A stretch of DNA of 64,000 nt from Streptomyces sp. NBC_00820 (lineage in GTDB: Bacteria; Actinomycetota; Actinomycetes; Streptomycetales; Streptomycetaceae), in NCBI RefSeq assembly GCF_036347055.1, contig NZ_CP108882.1, positions 1,240,001 through 1,304,000 on the forward strand. Direction: 5' to 3'. This document shows positions 7,616 to 16,330 of the stretch, piece after piece. Position 1 is the stretch's first letter. Each line of letters starts with the position of its first letter. A program made the position numbers and the translations under genes. The notes under the pieces were generated by a model that was not told the DNA's origin, ran no database searches, and saw nothing but the letters and a program-made list of their open reading frames with translations.

Positions 7616-9066
7616 CGGTGTGCGTCACCACCCGGCAGGGCGTCGTCCGGGGCCGTGTCGCCCCGGACGGCGTGGCGTCCTTCCTGGGCATCCCGTACGC
7701 CGCGCCGCCGTTCGGGCCCCGCCGCTTCCGCGCGCCGTGCCCGACGGACCCCTGGACGGGCGTGCGCGACGCCACGGCCCACGGCCCGACCGCGCCGCAC
7801 GCGCCCTACGCGCCGCCCTTCGACGCCCTCGTCCCGGAGGACAGCGTCCCGGGCGAGGAGTGCCTGAACCTCAACATCTGGACGCCCTCCGCGGACCGGG
7901 GCGCCGGACTGCCGGTGATGGTGTGGCTGCACGGCGGGGCGTTCTCCAACGGCTCGGGATCGGCGCGGGGTTACGACGGGGGTGCCTTCGCCCGTGACGG
8001 GGTGGTGTGCGTCACGCTCAACTACCGCCTGGGCGCGGACGGTTTCCTCCGGCTGCCCGGCGTCCCCGACAACCGGGGCCTCCTGGACCAGGTGGCCGCC
8101 CTGCGCTGGATCCACGCCGAGATCGCCTCCTTCGGCGGCGACCCGGACCGGGTGACGGTCTTCGGGGAGTCGGCGGGCGCGATGAGCATCGGCGTCCTGC
8201 TGGCCACCGGCGGGGCACGTGGGCTGTTCCGCCGCGCGATCCTGCAGAGCGGCGCCTGCCACCACTTCCTGCGGCCCTCCACCGCCGACCTGATCACCGC
8301 CCGCCTCGCCGCGAACCTGGGCATCGAGCCGACCGCGGAGGCCTTCGCCGCGCTCCCTCTGGATACGCTGCTGCCCGCCCAGGCGGAGCTCCGCGCCGAG
8401 ATGAACGCGCGGCCCGACCCCGCCCTGTGGGGTGAGGCGGCGCTCAATCTGATGCCCTTCGAGCCTGTGGCCGCCGGCCTGTCCCTCCCCGGTCCCGATT
8501 GCGGTGTCGACCTCCTGGTCGGCAGCAACCGCGAGGAGTACCGGCTCTTCCTGGTCCCCACGGACCGCCTGGACGCCGTCTCCGAAGCACACCTGCGTGC
8601 GGCGACGGCCGGCTACGGCGTCGACCCGGACAAGGCGCTCCCCGTCTACCGCGCGGGCCGCCCGGCCGCCACCCCGGGCGAGCTCTTCGACGCGGTGGCG
8701 ACGGACTGGTTCTACCGCATCCCCGCCATCCGTCTCGCCGAGTCCGTACCGGGGTCGTACATGTACGAATTCGCCTGGCGCTCACCTCGGTTCACCGGCC
8801 GTCTCGGCGCGTGCCACGCCCTGGAGCTGCCGTTCGTCTTCGACCGCCTCGACGACCCGTCGTACGCCCCGCTCCTGGGCCCCCGTCCGCCCCAGGCCCT
8901 CGCGGACGCGATGCACTCCGCGTGGGTGTCGTTCGCGAAGTCCGGTGATCCCGGCTGGCCCGCGTACGACACCGACACCCGTACGACCATGGTGTTCCAC
9001 GAGGACGCGGCCCTGGAGGCCGACCCCCGCGGGGAGGCGCGGCTGCTCTGGGAAGGGGTGCGCTGA
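7612..9066 (+). CDS. Type B carboxylesterase
   Basis: 484 residues. FLGIPYAAPPFGPRRF near 25 and EECLNLNIW near 83 are standard carboxylesterase type B signatures; MVWLHGGAF forms the oxyanion hole; TVFGESAGAMS near 184 holds the Ser nucleophile; LGACHALELPFVF near 400 carries the catalytic His. No signal peptide is visible. The ATG overlaps the previous stop as ATGA, which fixes the start and indicates translational coupling. Known for the family: hydrolysis of carboxylic esters, sometimes p-nitrobenzyl esters or carbamates; the natural substrate is not evident. Confidence 0.92.
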   Translation: MTVCVTTRQGVVRGRVAPDGVASFLGIPYAAPPFGPRRFRAPCPTDPWTGVRDATAHGPTAPHAPYAPPFDALVPEDSVPGEECLNLNIWTPSADRGAGLPVMVWLHGGAFSNGSGSARGYDGGAFARDGVVCVTLNYRLGADGFLRLPGVPDNRGLLDQVAALRWIHAEIASFGGDPDRVTVFGESAGAMSIGVLLATGGARGLFRRAILQSGACHHFLRPSTADLITARLAANLGIEPTAEAFAALPLDTLLPAQAELRAEMNARPDPALWGEAALNLMPFEPVAAGLSLPGPDCGVDLLVGSNREEYRLFLVPTDRLDAVSEAHLRAATAGYGVDPDKALPVYRAGRPAATPGELFDAVATDWFYRIPAIRLAESVPGSYMYEFAWRSPRFTGRLGACHALELPFVFDRLDDPSYAPLLGPRPPQALADAMHSAWVSFAKSGDPGWPAYDTDTRTTMVFHEDAALEADPRGEARLLWEGVR

Positions 9067-9127
9067 GGCCTCCCCGCGGACGGGACGCAGGCGATACGCC
9101 GTGCGCTGCCGGTGTCGCGACGAGCCG

Positions 9128-10003
9128 TCACATCCGGTGGGGCACGATCGCGACCGGGCATCGCGCGTGGTGCAGGAGCCTGTGGCTCACCCGGCCGAGC
9201 TGGAGTCCGAAGTGGCCTGTCCTGCGCCGCGCGCCGACGATCACGAGGTCGGCGTCCGCGGACCGGTCCACGAGGATCCTGCCCGCCGGGCCCTCGGCCG
9301 CCGTACGCCGTGTCCGTACCCGCGGGTGGGCGGCGCTCGCGTCGCCGAGTGCCTCGTCGAGCACCGCGAAGGCGTGCCGCCCGGGAGAGTGCGCCGGCCC
9401 CTCGGGTCCTGCGCCCTCGCCGGGTGCGAGGTGGGCGGGGCTGCGCCAGGCATGGACGACGTCCAGAACGCAGCCGCGCGCCTCGGCCTCACGGAAGGCG
9501 AAGCGCACGGCCTCGGCGGACGTGCCGGGGTCCCCCAGGCCGAGCAGGATCCGCCCGCGCGTCCCGCCGACGGCCGCCGGATCGCCCCGTACGACCACCA
9601 CGGGGCACCGCGCACGGGCCGCCACGGCCAGACCGACCGAACCGAGCAGCAGCTCTCCCAGCTCACCGCGCCCGCGCGACCCCGTCACCAGGGCGTACGC
9701 GTGGTCGCCCGCGCTGACGAGGGCGGCCGCGGCATCCTCCGCGACGATGTCGGCGGTGACCGGTACCTCGGGGTCGCGCAGCCTCGCCCGCTCCACCGCG
9801 GAGGCCAGGATGTGCCGGCCCAGCAGCCGTTCGTCCGTGAGTTCCGATCCGGTCGGCGGCAGCGCGGCCTCGTAACGCACCCACAGGGAGGCGTAGACGA
9901 ACCTCAGCGGGACACCGTGGCGGGCAGCCTCGTCCACGGCCCAGTCGACCGCCGCGCCGTTCGGCTCCGATCCGTCGACGCCGACCACCAGAGGGAGTGT
10001 CAT
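9128..10003 (-). CDS. Universal stress protein with two UspA domains
   Basis: 291 residues in two tandem UspA domains (about 1–145 and 150–291). Each begins with a beta strand (LPLVVGVDGS; ILLGLGDPG) and ends with the ATP-binding pattern: GSRGRGELGELLLGSV in the first domain, GARRRTGHFGLQLGRVS in the second. The second has lost some of the usual Gly/Ser pattern, so its nucleotide binding is less sure. Start at 10003 follows a GGAAGG at longer spacing; a GTG three codons upstream is possible. It is divergent from the M1 peptidase gene. Tandem USPs in actinobacteria are commonly induced in hypoxia or stationary phase; no such operator was recognised here. Confidence 0.9.
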   Translation of the reverse strand: MTLPLVVGVDGSEPNGAAVDWAVDEAARHGVPLRFVYASLWVRYEAALPPTGSELTDERLLGRHILASAVERARLRDPEVPVTADIVAEDAAAALVSAGDHAYALVTGSRGRGELGELLLGSVGLAVAARARCPVVVVRGDPAAVGGTRGRILLGLGDPGTSAEAVRFAFREAEARGCVLDVVHAWRSPAHLAPGEGAGPEGPAHSPGRHAFAVLDEALGDASAAHPRVRTRRTAAEGPAGRILVDRSADADLVIVGARRRTGHFGLQLGRVSHRLLHHARCPVAIVPHRM

Positions 10004-10153
10004 CTCCCCCACCGCCTTCCCGGGGCTCCGGTCACCCTTGTGCCGTTCATGAGGCGAGGCAGGCGCCACGCGCCTCAAGTGAGCCAGTAAGCCAGATAAT
10101 AGACATTCATGATTAATATCGCATTGGTCAACTCTTGCTGACATAGTGCCGCC

Positions 10154-11743
10154 ATGACCACCACGACCGCCGGAACCCAGGCACGTGTCCGACGCCGTCT
10201 CCGTACCCGTCGCACGGCCCTCGTTGTCACCGGAGCCCTCGGCCTCACGGGTGCGGCCGTCGTCGCCGCGGCCACCCTGGGCGGGCGCGGCGCCGTGGAC
10301 CGGCGGCACCTCGGCGCCACGGACCGTGCCGGGCATGCCGCACCCGGTGCCTCCGCCCACGCGCCCGGCGACACGCCGTCCCCCGGCGCCCGGGGCATCG
10401 GCGACCCGCTCATGCCGCTCGCCGGGAACGGCGGGTACACGGTCCGCCGCTACACGCTCGCGTTCGACTGGCGGGCGCCCCGCACACCGTTCCCCGCCGA
10501 AGCCACCATCCGCGCCACCGCCACACAGGCGCTGTCCCGGTTCGACCTCGACTTCGCGGGCAACACGCTCCACACGGTCACCGTCGACGGCGCCCCCGCC
10601 AGGGCCGTGCGTGAGGGTGACGAGCTGGTCGTCACCCCGGCGAAGCCGCTCCCGCGCGGGCGGACGTTCACCGTCCGGGTCACCTATACCGCCGATCCGG
10701 CACAACACCGGCACAGGGACGACGCGATCCAGGACTACGGCTGGGTGCCCACCGCCGACGGCACCCTGCTGTCGCCCCAGCCCGACGGCGCCAGGATGGT
10801 CTTCCCGGTCGACGACCACCCCAGCCTGCGGGCGCCCGTCACCTTCCGGATCACCACACCGCCGGGCCTGACCGCGGTGGCGAACGGCCGGCTCGTCGAA
10901 CGGGTCCGGCAGGGCGACGGCCGGACCAGATGGACGTACGACTCGGAGCAGCCGCTGGCGGCGCAGCTGGTCCAGCTGGCCATCGGGAAGTTCGACCTCG
11001 CGGAGAGCGAAGGCCCGGGCGGCCTGCCCGTGCGGGACGTGGTCCCCCAGGGCCTGGTGGCCGACACCGAGAAGTACCGTTCACTCACCCCGGACCATCT
11101 GGCCTGGCTGGAGCAGCGGCTCGGGCCGTACCCCTTCCGCCGGTACGGCGTGCTGGTCGGGGACACCGACATGCCGGTGGCGCTGGAGACGCAGTCGCTG
11201 TCCGTCGTACCGAGCGCCGACCTGCTGGGGGATCAGGTCGACGCCGAGCGGAACCTCGTACACGAGCTGACACACCATTGGACCGGCGACAGCGTGGCCA
11301 TCCGGCAGTGGTCCGACCTGTGGCTGAGCGAGGGTCACGCCCGTTTCTACGAACGCCTGTACTCCGACACGCATCGCGGCCCCTCCATGGAGGACGCGAT
11401 GCGCGCCGCGTACGAGCAGCACGACCAGTGGCGGCACGACGACGGGGCACCCGCCGAGCCCGGTGCGGGGACGCTGTTCCGTCAGATGCGTTACGACGGC
11501 TCGGCGCTGGTGCTCTACGCGCTCAGGGAGAAGGTGGGCGAGGACACCTTCGAGCGGATCGAGCGGTCCTGGGTGACGACCTACCGGGGGCGCGTCGCCG
11601 GCACCCGAGACTTCGTCAGACTCGCCTCCGACGTGGCGAAAGAGGACCTCGCACCCTTCCTGGACCCCTGGCTGTACGGGGCGCACACGCCGCCGATGCC
11701 GGGCCGTCCCGACTGGCGGCCCGACCCGGTCGAGGAGGACTGA
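10154..11743 (+). CDS. M1 family (gluzincin) metallopeptidase, membrane-anchored or secreted
   Basis: 529 residues. Residues 12–45 hold an Arg-rich stretch followed by a hydrophobic segment, a signal peptide or anchor. After a linker, about 95–300 is the beta-rich N-terminal domain of M1 peptidases. The zinc motif HELTHHW begins at His370, and the third ligand Glu follows in WLSEGHARFYE about 20 residues later. The GAMEN-type exopeptidase motif is not obvious; the equivalent position reads MPVALETQSL. A C-terminal helical part follows. The upstream gap (10080–10150) is unusually AT-rich and should hold the promoter. Likely an aminopeptidase acting outside the cell; specificity unknown. Confidence 0.87.
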   Translation: MTTTTAGTQARVRRRLRTRRTALVVTGALGLTGAAVVAAATLGGRGAVDRRHLGATDRAGHAAPGASAHAPGDTPSPGARGIGDPLMPLAGNGGYTVRRYTLAFDWRAPRTPFPAEATIRATATQALSRFDLDFAGNTLHTVTVDGAPARAVREGDELVVTPAKPLPRGRTFTVRVTYTADPAQHRHRDDAIQDYGWVPTADGTLLSPQPDGARMVFPVDDHPSLRAPVTFRITTPPGLTAVANGRLVERVRQGDGRTRWTYDSEQPLAAQLVQLAIGKFDLAESEGPGGLPVRDVVPQGLVADTEKYRSLTPDHLAWLEQRLGPYPFRRYGVLVGDTDMPVALETQSLSVVPSADLLGDQVDAERNLVHELTHHWTGDSVAIRQWSDLWLSEGHARFYERLYSDTHRGPSMEDAMRAAYEQHDQWRHDDGAPAEPGAGTLFRQMRYDGSALVLYALREKVGEDTFERIERSWVTTYRGRVAGTRDFVRLASDVAKEDLAPFLDPWLYGAHTPPMPGRPDWRPDPVEED

Positions 11744-11750
11744 GACCTCC

Positions 11751-11764
11751 CCCCGCCGGCGGGG
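11751..11764. terminator. Possible short GC hairpin after the M1 peptidase gene
   Basis: CCCCGCCGGCGGGG is a perfect palindrome eight bases past the stop codon, without a T-run. It may stop transcription as many Streptomyces hairpins do, but it is short. Confidence 0.35.
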
Positions 11765-11938
11765 ACGGCCTGCCGCCGACCGGGTGGCCTGCGTCCGCAG
11801 GCTGGTCCACGCGGTTGACGCTCGGCGCGACGCAGCGCGCGAGGCAAGGAAACGTACGAGGGGTGACGTGATTCGGACGCCCGCCTCGCGCCCGGTCGCA
11901 TTTCTCTGGCCACGCCGACCCTCGTTGGAGACAACCGT

Positions 11939-13936
11939 ATGAGAAAACGCGTCGCCCCCCGCGTCTCCAGTGCCGTACGCGGACACCGGCGGATCATCTG
12001 TGTGACCGCTTCGGCGGCGCTCCTGGTGCCGTTGCTGATCGACCGTTCGATCGATACCGGCGGACCCGCCGACCAGCGCCTGCAGGACGACTACACCGCC
12101 GCCGCGGACGAGTACCACGTACCGCGGAGCATCGTCCTGGGCGTGTCCTATCTGCAGTCGAGGTGGGACTCCCATCCGGGCACACCGAGTGTCGTCGGCG
12201 GCTACGGGCCGATGCACCTGGTGGACACCCGCGCGCTCCAGGACCGGCGGACGCCGCGCCGCTCCGCCAGTCCCCTGCCGGGCGCGGCGACGGCGGAGCC
12301 GCCCGCCCCCTACGCCGCCGGCGCCCCGGCCGACCGCACCGGCCAACCCGCCGACCTGCGCCGGGCCGCGAGCCTGATCGGGCTGCCGGCCGAGCGGCTG
12401 CGCGCGGACGACGCCGCCAACGTGCGCGGCGGCGCGGCCCTCCTCGCGGCGGCCCAGCGCAGCCTCGGCAAGCCGCTCAGCGCCAACCCGGCCGACTGGT
12501 GGGACGCCGTGGCCCGCTTCCCTGGCACGACCGACTCCGCGGCGGCGGCGACGTACGCGAACGACGTCTTCGAGGTCATCCACCGCGGCGCGCACCGCAC
12601 CACCGACGCCGGACAGCGCGTCGCCCTCGCCGCGAACCCCCGGGTACGGCCGCACGCTCCCCGTACGTCGGGCGCGCAGGGGGCGCAGGGCGTCGAGTGC
12701 CCGGCCGGGGTGGCCTGCTCCTGGCTGAGCGCGCCGTACGTCAGGATCGACGAGGACGCGTACGGCAATCACGACCTGGCCGACCGGCCCAAGGACCAGC
12801 GCATCGAGTACATCGTCATCCACGACACCGAGGCGCCCCTGTCCTCGATGCTCCAGACCATCCAGGATCCGGAGGAGGCCTCCTGGCACTACTCCATCCG
12901 CTCCAGCGACGGTCACATCACCCAGCACATCAAGACCAAGGACGCGGCCTGGCACTCCGGGAACCAGTTCGTCAACGGCCGCTCGATCGGCGTCGAGCAC
13001 GAGGGGTTCCTCCGGCACCCCGACGCCTGGTACACGGAGGAGATGTACCGGTCCTCGGCCCGGCTGGTCCGGTACCTGGCGAAGAAGTACCAGGTCCCGC
13101 TGGACCGGCAGCACATCTTCGGCCACGACAACGTGCCGTCCCCGACCGAGGAGTCGATCCCGGACATGCACGACGATCCGGGCCCGTTCTGGGACTGGCG
13201 GCACTACTTCGACCTGCTCGGCGCGCCCCTGCGGGGCACGGCGGGGCCGGACAGCGACGTGGTGATGATCCTTCCGGACTACGCCCGCAACACGCCGCGG
13301 TTCACGGGATGCTCCTCGAGCGGGGTGCCGTGCGCGCCGCACGGCTCCAGCGCCGTGCACCTGCACACCGAACCGGCCGACAACGCCCCGCTGATCCAGG
13401 ACCCGGGCCGGCGTCCCGACGGTGACGACTCCACCGAGGACGTCAACGATCTCGGGTCGCGGGTCTCCGCGGGGCAGACCTTCGCGGTCGCCGACCGCAG
13501 CGGCGAGTGGACGGCGATCTGGTTCCAGGGCCACAAGGGCTGGTTCAGGAACCCGCCGAGCAACCCGGTGGCCGTCGGCACGCGCGGGCGGACGGTGACC
13601 CCGAAGGCCGGACTGAGCGAGATCCCCGTGTTCGGCCGCGCCCTCCCGGAGGGGGCCGCGTACCCGGACGGCGTGGACGAGCAGTCCGAGTCGCCGCTCC
13701 CCTACACCATCAGCGCGGGCCAGCGGTACGTGACGCAGTCCCGCGTGCTCGGCACCTACGTCGACCGGTCGTCGTTCGGGGAGTCACCGGCCCCCGTGGT
13801 CAAGGGCGAGGAGGCGTACTACGAGATCCAGCTCGACCACCGGCTCGCCTACGTCCGCGCCGGCGACGTGGACGTGGTGAACCCGCCGGCCGCGGCGGGC
13901 CCGAACGTGGCCCCTCCGCAGGCTCCGAAGCCCTGA
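11939..13936 (+). CDS. Secreted N-acetylmuramoyl-L-alanine amidase (amidase_2/PGRP fold)
   Basis: 665 residues. An Arg-rich start and hydrophobic stretch (ICVTASAALLVPLLI, about residues 20–34) form a signal or anchor. Residues about 45–200 resemble a lytic-transglycosylase-like helical region (VLGVSYLQSRWDSH). The amidase_2 domain spans about 285–430: EYIVIHDTEA with a zinc His, WHYSIRSSDG, AAWHSGN, SIGVEHEG, and GHDNVPSP with the late zinc His. About 440–665 contains SH3-like segments (VHLHTEPAD, ADRSGEWTAIWFQGHKGWF). Known for the family: cleavage of the amide between N-acetylmuramic acid and the stem peptide. GGAG lies ten bases before the ATG. Likely cell-wall remodelling. Confidence 0.9.
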   Translation: MRKRVAPRVSSAVRGHRRIICVTASAALLVPLLIDRSIDTGGPADQRLQDDYTAAADEYHVPRSIVLGVSYLQSRWDSHPGTPSVVGGYGPMHLVDTRALQDRRTPRRSASPLPGAATAEPPAPYAAGAPADRTGQPADLRRAASLIGLPAERLRADDAANVRGGAALLAAAQRSLGKPLSANPADWWDAVARFPGTTDSAAAATYANDVFEVIHRGAHRTTDAGQRVALAANPRVRPHAPRTSGAQGAQGVECPAGVACSWLSAPYVRIDEDAYGNHDLADRPKDQRIEYIVIHDTEAPLSSMLQTIQDPEEASWHYSIRSSDGHITQHIKTKDAAWHSGNQFVNGRSIGVEHEGFLRHPDAWYTEEMYRSSARLVRYLAKKYQVPLDRQHIFGHDNVPSPTEESIPDMHDDPGPFWDWRHYFDLLGAPLRGTAGPDSDVVMILPDYARNTPRFTGCSSSGVPCAPHGSSAVHLHTEPADNAPLIQDPGRRPDGDDSTEDVNDLGSRVSAGQTFAVADRSGEWTAIWFQGHKGWFRNPPSNPVAVGTRGRTVTPKAGLSEIPVFGRALPEGAAYPDGVDEQSESPLPYTISAGQRYVTQSRVLGTYVDRSSFGESPAPVVKGEEAYYEIQLDHRLAYVRAGDVDVVNPPAAAGPNVAPPQAPKP

Positions 13937-13942
13937 CCCGGC

Positions 13943-13978
13943 CGAGGCCGGCCCCGCTCGCGCGTGGGGCCGGCCTCG
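13943..13978 (+). terminator. Hairpin terminator after the amidase gene
   Basis: CGAGGCCGGCCCC (13943–13955) and GGGGCCGGCCTCG (13966–13978) form a perfect 13-bp stem with a 10-base loop, seven bases after the stop. There is no clear T-tract, as is usual in Streptomyces. Confidence 0.75.
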
Positions 13979-14075
13979 CACGTGTCTCTTCCACGGAGGA
14001 AGCCGTACGTCTCCTGGACGCCTCGACGACGAGCCGTGAGACTGGACGCGCCCCACACCCCCGCTCGCCAGGACG

Positions 14076-14441
14076 GTGACCATGGAAGAGGAAATCCCGC
14101 GCGTCGAACTCACCCCGCAGGCGGCCGAACTGGTGCGGCGTCTGCGAGCCGAGCACGGTCCGCTGATGTTCCATCAGTCGGGCGGCTGCTGCGACGGCAG
14201 CGCGCCGATGTGCTATCCCGACGGCGAGTTCCGCACCGGCGGCTCGGACGTGCTGCTGGCCGAGCTGACGGTGGAGGGCGTCGGGGAACCGGTGACGTTC
14301 TGGATGTCGAGGAGCCAGTACGAGGTGTGGAGCCACACCCGGCTCATCGTCGACGTGGTGCCCGGTCGAGGCAGCGGATTCTCGCTGGAGGCACCCGAGG
14401 GGGTACGTTTTCTCACTCGTTCTCGCGTAGTCGACGCCTAG
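14076..14441 (+). CDS. DUF779 family protein
   Basis: 121 residues from a GTG; an ATG two codons later is an alternative start. The core LMFHQSGGCCDGSAPMC has the conserved Cys cluster of DUF779, and the rest (FWMSRSQYEVWSHT, GFSLEAPEGVRFLTRS) matches the family along its length. DUF779 genes are often beside aldehyde dehydrogenase genes in other bacteria, but none is adjacent here. The Cys residues suggest metal binding or redox work; function is unknown. It stands between the amidase terminator and the next secreted protein. Confidence 0.82.
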   Translation: MTMEEEIPRVELTPQAAELVRRLRAEHGPLMFHQSGGCCDGSAPMCYPDGEFRTGGSDVLLAELTVEGVGEPVTFWMSRSQYEVWSHTRLIVDVVPGRGSGFSLEAPEGVRFLTRSRVVDA

Positions 14442-14516
14442 CCACCCCGCGAGCCGCCGCCGTCTGGTGCACTTCCCCTGATTCCTGGGACAGTTGACGA
14501 GACATCAGGGGGCGTA

Positions 14517-15755
14517 GTGACGCGACGTCGGCGGCGTTCGGCAGCGGGCAGATCGGTTCTCACGGTTCTCACGGCGTTCGGCGTACTGGCCGGTGCGGCC
14601 CTCGCGGGGGCGGCACCGGCCAGCGCCGCACAGGCGGGCGGACGGCTCGCGCCGGGCGTCACCTACCGGCAGTTCGACGTGCCGGCGGCGGCGGGGACGG
14701 CCCACGCCCATCTGCTCACCGTCGAGCTGGACAATCCGCACGTCCACCTCGACCTGTTGTATCCGGGTGCGGTGGCCGCCCGCGCGACCGTCTCACGGCT
14801 GGCCGACTCGGCCGGCGCGATCGCGGGCGTGAACGGTGACTTCTTCAACATCAGCGAGACCCAGCACCCGGGCGTCGAGGCAACCGGCGCGCCCGTGGGC
14901 CCGGCCGTCGCGGACGGTCGGGTGCTGAAGGCGGCGGTGCCGAAGGGGCAGCGGTTCGGGCCCGCGCTGCCGCCGGGCACGACGACACAGGACGTTCTCG
15001 GTGTCGGCACCGACCGGCGGGCCCGGATGGACCGCCTCGGACTCGTCGGGTCCGTGGTCACTCCGGTGGAGCGGCTGCCGCTCCAGGGTCTCAACCAGTA
15101 CGCGCTGCCGCAGAATTCCGTCGGTGCCTTCACCGCGAGCTGGGGCAGCGCCTCCCGCGTACGCGCCACCTGCGGCACCGACACCGACCGGGCGGCGGCG
15201 TGCAGCCCGGACACGTACGAGGTGACGGTGCGGGACGGCCGGGTGGTGTCCGCCGCCGACACACCGGGCAGCGGGTCGATCGGCGCCGGCACCACGGTCC
15301 TGGTCGGGCGCGAGGCCGGCGCGCAGCGGTTGCGCAAGCTGTCGGTCGGCGATCCGGTGACCGTCACGCACGACCTGGTGGCGGCGTCCGCCCGGGCCCC
15401 GTTCGAGTTCGCGATCGGGGGCTACCCCGTGCTGCGCGACGGCAAGCCGCTGTCCGGACTGGACGACAGCACCTCGGCCGTGCGCACCGTCGTGGGCTTC
15501 GCGGGCGACGGGCACCGGATGCTGATCCTCGCTCTGGACGGGGCGGTCGCCTACCGGAGCGGGATGACCATCGCGGAGGAGGCGTCCACTCTGCGCACGC
15601 TGGGCGCGACGGACGCTTTCAACCTCGACGGCGGCGGATCCTCGGAGATGGTCACTCGGGCGTCCGGTGAGCAGGCAGTGACCGTGCGCAACCACCCGAG
15701 CGGTGGCGCCGAGCGGCCCGTCGCGAACGGCGTCGGGGTCTTCTCGACCCCTTGA
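14517..15755 (+). CDS. Secreted phosphodiester glycosidase family protein (NAGPA domain)
   Basis: 412 residues from GTG. VTRRRRRSAAGRSVLTVLT starts a twin-basic signal peptide ending near ASAAQAG (about residue 40). The NAGPA/DUF2233 domain includes AIAGVNGDFFNISE near 105, FEFAIGGYPVLRDGK near 300, RTVVGFAGDGHRMLILALDG near 330 and FNLDGGGSSEMV near 370, all typical of the family. Known relatives hydrolyse GlcNAc-1-phosphodiester bonds, and bacterial ones are linked to wall-polymer turnover. It stands alone and ends at a strong hairpin about 150 bp downstream. Confidence 0.88.
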   Translation: MTRRRRRSAAGRSVLTVLTAFGVLAGAALAGAAPASAAQAGGRLAPGVTYRQFDVPAAAGTAHAHLLTVELDNPHVHLDLLYPGAVAARATVSRLADSAGAIAGVNGDFFNISETQHPGVEATGAPVGPAVADGRVLKAAVPKGQRFGPALPPGTTTQDVLGVGTDRRARMDRLGLVGSVVTPVERLPLQGLNQYALPQNSVGAFTASWGSASRVRATCGTDTDRAAACSPDTYEVTVRDGRVVSAADTPGSGSIGAGTTVLVGREAGAQRLRKLSVGDPVTVTHDLVAASARAPFEFAIGGYPVLRDGKPLSGLDDSTSAVRTVVGFAGDGHRMLILALDGAVAYRSGMTIAEEASTLRTLGATDAFNLDGGGSSEMVTRASGEQAVTVRNHPSGGAERPVANGVGVFSTP

Positions 15756-15856
15756 CACCGGCCGGCTCGACACCGCCCGCCGATATCGGTTCGGCTCGAT
15801 ACCCGCCGGCTCGATACTCGTCCGCCTTGACACCCGGCGACCTTGATACCCGTCGG
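15751..15856. repeat. Degenerate 15-bp tandem repeats downstream of the glycosidase gene
   Basis: At least six variants of CTYGAYACCCGYCGG follow each other, each opening with CTTGACACC, CTCGATACC or a similar form. The array is followed by three looser units around GGCGTTCCCGGTG up to about 15900. Non-coding; function unknown. Confidence 0.5.
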
Positions 15857-15902
15857 GTGTTCCCGGTGGGCGTTCCCCGTAGGCGTTCCCGGTGGGCGTT
15901 TT

Positions 15903-15944
15903 CGTGCCGTCCCCGGCTTCCGTCCGGAGGCCGGGGACGGCACG
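15903..15944 (+). terminator. Strong hairpin terminator after the glycosidase gene
   Basis: CGTGCCGTCCCCGGC (15903–15917) and GCCGGGGACGGCACG (15930–15944) make a perfect 15-bp stem with a 12-base loop. Confidence 0.8.
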
Positions 15945-16330
15945 AGGATCGTGTAGCCAATGTCGCACTCCGCGTGTAGCCGATTCCGACGACAAGCCCA
16001 CTCCCCGTTCACGAGTGAATTTCACCGGCACCCGCTCGGCGCGGTAAATGAACGGCGGCCGACACCGCCGCCGCACCGGCTCACTCCCTTCCGCGTGTGG
16101 GTACTTCTAGCGACACGGGAGGTCGGTCGGATTTTCCCCTCCCTACGATTCGAGTTGACTCCACCGATGCGCAAGACCAGTATCGGGACTGAGTCGCTTC
16201 GTCGACCGTGCGAGTTTCCAGGTCCAATGATGCGGATTTACGGCGCGTCGCACTTTCCCCCCGACTTGGATTGAGTTTCCGACGCATGGGCGAGACGAAT
16301 CGGACCCGCTCCGCAGGAGGAGGGAAATCG
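15945..16330. promoter_or_regulatory. Intergenic region before the first repeat-protein gene
   Basis: About 385 bp without a gene; base composition is more AT-rich than the surroundings. TTGACT at 16155–16160 resembles a −35 box, but the matching −10 (around AGTATC at 16179) is weak. AGGAGGAGGGAAATCG directly precedes the ATG at 16331 and is a strong ribosome site. Confidence 0.4.
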
